Origin: Streptomyces himastatinicus ATCC 53653
GTDB lineage: Bacteria > Actinomycetota > Actinomycetes > Streptomycetales > Streptomycetaceae
Length of the DNA stretch: 44,841 bases
Assembly: GCF_000158915.1 (NCBI RefSeq)
Contig: NZ_GG657754.1
Span: 5,624,973-5,669,813 of the forward strand
Direction of reading: 5' to 3'
Each line of letters opens with the position of its first letter. Within the stretch, counting starts at the first letter, position 1. Below the pieces are notes generated by a model, which worked only from the letters and a program-made list of their open reading frames with translations, was not told the origin of the DNA and ran no database searches. Position numbers and translations under genes: made by a program. Below are positions 43,232 through 44,841 of the stretch, piece after piece.

Positions 43232-44419
43232 ATGTCAGGTCACGTGATGTCACGCCATCCATTCGCCGGCCGGGCCGGAGCGGTCATCGCAGCGATGACC
43301 CTCGCACTGGCCACGCCGGCTGCGGCAAGTGACGCCGCGGCGAGTGATTCCGACAGCGGTGCGTTGCACGATTCCGAATGGGCGCTGACCGCGCTCAAGG
43401 CGGAGCGCGCATGGAAATTCAGCAAGGGCGCCGGAGTGACCGTGGCGGTCGTCGGCACCGGGGTGGACGCGACCCATCCGGATCTGCGCGGGCGGGTCGC
43501 CGCCGGAAAGGACTTCGCGGGCGGCGGCAGCCCCGTCACCCGGGACGACGGGAACGAGGACGAGCAGAGCACCCACGCCGCGGGCATCATCGTCGGCACC
43601 GGCCGCAACTACCGCGGCGACGGGGTGTACGGGCTCGCGCCCCGGGCCCGGGTCATGCCCCTCGGGGTGTACCGCAATGGAAAGCCCCAGGTCACAGCCA
43701 CGGCCCGGGCCATCCGCCATGCGGCGAGCCATGGCGCGCACATCATCCACGTGGCCGTGTCCTTCAAGCGCCCGAGCGCCGACCTGAAGTCCGCGGTGAA
43801 GTACGCCGCCGGGCAGGACGCCGTGGTCGTGGCGGGCGCCGGTGACAACGGCAAGGACGGCAACAAGCCCACATACCCGGCCGCCCTCCCCGGCGTCGTC
43901 GCCGTCGTGGCCACCGACAAGAAGGGCGCCGTGTGGACCTCGTCCCACCACGGCGGGACCATCACGCTCGCCGCGCCCGGTGTCGCCATCCTCACCACCG
44001 CGGGCAACAACGACTACTGGACCGGCGACGGCACCGGCTACGCCGCGCCCTGGGTCGCCGCAGGGGCGGCGCTGCTGCGCTCGGAACACCCCCGCTGGAA
44101 CTCCCGCCAGATCGTGCGGAAGCTGATCGACACCGCCGACCGGAAGGGCTCCGCGGGCCACGATCCGCGCTACGGCTACGGGGTGATCGCCCCCGCCAAG
44201 GCGCTCGCGGACCGGGCCGCGCCGCCGCCCTCCGCCGAGCCCACCGTGGCCCCCTCCCCGCACCGCACCAAGGCGGCCGCCGCCTCCGAGGCGGCCGGGG
44301 ATACATCCGCCCTGGTCACGATAGGGGTGGTGGCCGCCGTGCTGGTCGTGCTCGCGGTGCTGGCCGTGGTGCTCATCAGCCGCCGCCGCCCGCCGCCCGG
44401 CAACTCCCACAACGGCTGA
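43232..44419 (+). CDS. Mycosin-like S8 subtilisin homologue with all catalytic residues replaced
   Basis: A 395-residue exported, C-terminally anchored protein. Signal peptide at 1-33 (AVIAAMTLALATPAAASDA), S8 domain ~45-315, Pro/Ala linker and a membrane helix at ~355-385 before RRRPPPG, the mycosin layout. Against subtilisin motifs: catalytic Asp (VID-SG) is Gly75 in VAVVGTGVDATHPDL; catalytic His (SHGTHVAG) is Gln112 in EQSTHAAG; oxyanion Asn (AAGN) is Asp205 in AGAGDNG; catalytic Ser (GTSxAxP) is Gly269 in DGTGYAAPWVA. The fold-defining residues around each are kept. It should have no protease activity. It precedes the GH6 gene by 14 bp. ATG 43247 is an alternative start. Confidence 0.88.
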   Translation: MSGHVMSRHPFAGRAGAVIAAMTLALATPAAASDAAASDSDSGALHDSEWALTALKAERAWKFSKGAGVTVAVVGTGVDATHPDLRGRVAAGKDFAGGGSPVTRDDGNEDEQSTHAAGIIVGTGRNYRGDGVYGLAPRARVMPLGVYRNGKPQVTATARAIRHAASHGAHIIHVAVSFKRPSADLKSAVKYAAGQDAVVVAGAGDNGKDGNKPTYPAALPGVVAVVATDKKGAVWTSSHHGGTITLAAPGVAILTTAGNNDYWTGDGTGYAAPWVAAGAALLRSEHPRWNSRQIVRKLIDTADRKGSAGHDPRYGYGVIAPAKALADRAAPPPSAEPTVAPSPHRTKAAAASEAAGDTSALVTIGVVAAVLVVLAVLAVVLISRRRPPPGNSHNG

Positions 44420-44433
44420 CGGCGGAGCCGGCG

Positions 44434-44841
44434 ATGTTCACCGGACCGCGCGACCGCGCCGACCGGGCCCGCCGGCCGGTGCGGTCGCGCCGGACCGCAT
44501 GGCTGAGCCGCGGCATGGCCCATGTGCTGGTCATGGTGCTGGTGGCCGAGGTCGTGATGGCCATCACCACGGTGGGCCCGCTGCTGGAGCCCGCGGCCAC
44601 GCATGCCTTCAGACCGTCACTCCCCGTGACCAAGCCGTTCTATCCCGCGACGACCCGCTTCTACACCGACCCGCACAACCCCGCGGCGTCCTGGGTGCGC
44701 GCCCATCCGCGCGACCGGCGGGCGGCGGCCATCCGCAAGCACATCGCCGCTCAGCCGCAGGCAGCCTGGTTCACCGAGACCAACGAGTCGCTGGTCGAGG
44801 AGCGGGCCCGGGGCCTGGTCGACACGGCCGCGGCCCAGCGG
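44434..44841 (+). CDS. Glycoside hydrolase family 6, N-terminal part (3' end outside window)
   Basis: 136 residues to the window end. The basic N-terminus (RARRPVRSRRTAWLSRG) and a membrane or signal-anchor helix at ~32-55 (VLVMVLVAEVVMAITTVG) come before the start of a GH6 domain: FYTDPHNPAASWVRAH, AAAIRKHIAAQPQAAWF, as in endoglucanase or cellobiohydrolase family 6. Catalytic Asp residues lie beyond the window. GGCGGAG lies seven bases before ATG 44434. It is transcribed with the mycosin-like gene and suggests editing or release of a beta-1,4-glucan made by the divergent GT2. Confidence 0.83.
   Translation, partial: MFTGPRDRADRARRPVRSRRTAWLSRGMAHVLVMVLVAEVVMAITTVGPLLEPAATHAFRPSLPVTKPFYPATTRFYTDPHNPAASWVRAHPRDRRAAAIRKHIAAQPQAAWFTETNESLVEERARGLVDTAAAQR

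Overview
The window reads as a piece of a Streptomyces (or very close streptomycete) chromosome. GC content is very high with strong third-position bias, GTG/TTG starts are common, and the gene families (DUF397/XRE pairs, type VII secretion genes, SigF-type sigma factor, holB behind a long thymidylate-kinase-like protein) are typical of that group. Gene names here rest on motif recognition by eye; no database search was run.

Region 1 (1-4340, plus strand) is housekeeping: the charged C-terminal tail of a thymidylate-kinase-like protein, holB (DNA polymerase III delta'), a secreted tripeptidyl-aminopeptidase-like lipoprotein, a tRNA-Thr(CGU) and a strong terminator.

Region 2 (4356-27796, almost all minus strand) is a type VII (ESX-like) secretion and polymorphic-toxin island. 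Its core is EccC (three ATPase domains), a MinD-like ATPase, EccD (ubiquitin-like domain plus membrane helices), a DUF6177-type protein and a small membrane protein. EccB, EccE and an active mycosin are not seen. Upstream lie two copies of a cassette: EsxB-like, EsxA-like, DUF6507-like, large toxin, immunity-like gene. The two toxins share an N-terminal half, including 575 bp that differ at one base, but end in different warheads: an ADP-ribosyltransferase and a probable PD-(D/E)xK nuclease. Between the copies sit a DUF397/XRE regulator pair with palindromic operators, and an array of orphan immunity and toxin pieces (SUKH-3, a decayed YwqJ-type deaminase, YwqK, an unknown protein, and a 27-codon remnant of the DUF6177 gene). 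Three genes share a small module, here called YFT-GYxWA, that may be an undescribed immunity family.

Region 3 (28050-31040) holds a SigF/SigB-type sigma factor whose C-terminus was extended by a 25-bp tandem duplication, small stress-type membrane proteins (one behind a good SigB-type promoter), a PRC-barrel protein and a GH8 glycosidase without a visible signal peptide.

Region 4 (31358-37811, minus) holds two two-component systems back to back: REC-PAS-PAS-kinase with a NarL-type regulator, and a GAF-GAF kinase with a second NarL-type regulator. They are followed by a polyprenyl-synthetase homologue that has lost both aspartate-rich motifs.

Region 5 (37949-44841) is a divergent cell-surface glycan locus. 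On the minus strand are GtrA-like flippase, a processive-type GT2, a GT39-like membrane glycosyltransferase and a membrane-anchored protein with Ig/IPT-like repeats. On the plus strand are a membrane-anchored mycosin-like subtilisin in which all three catalytic residues and the oxyanion Asn are replaced, and the start of a GH6 glycosidase. The strongest leads are the dead mycosin tied to a glycan-synthesis locus, the gutted prenyl synthetase beside two sensor kinases, and the toxin/immunity island with its gene-conversion tract and shared immunity-like module.
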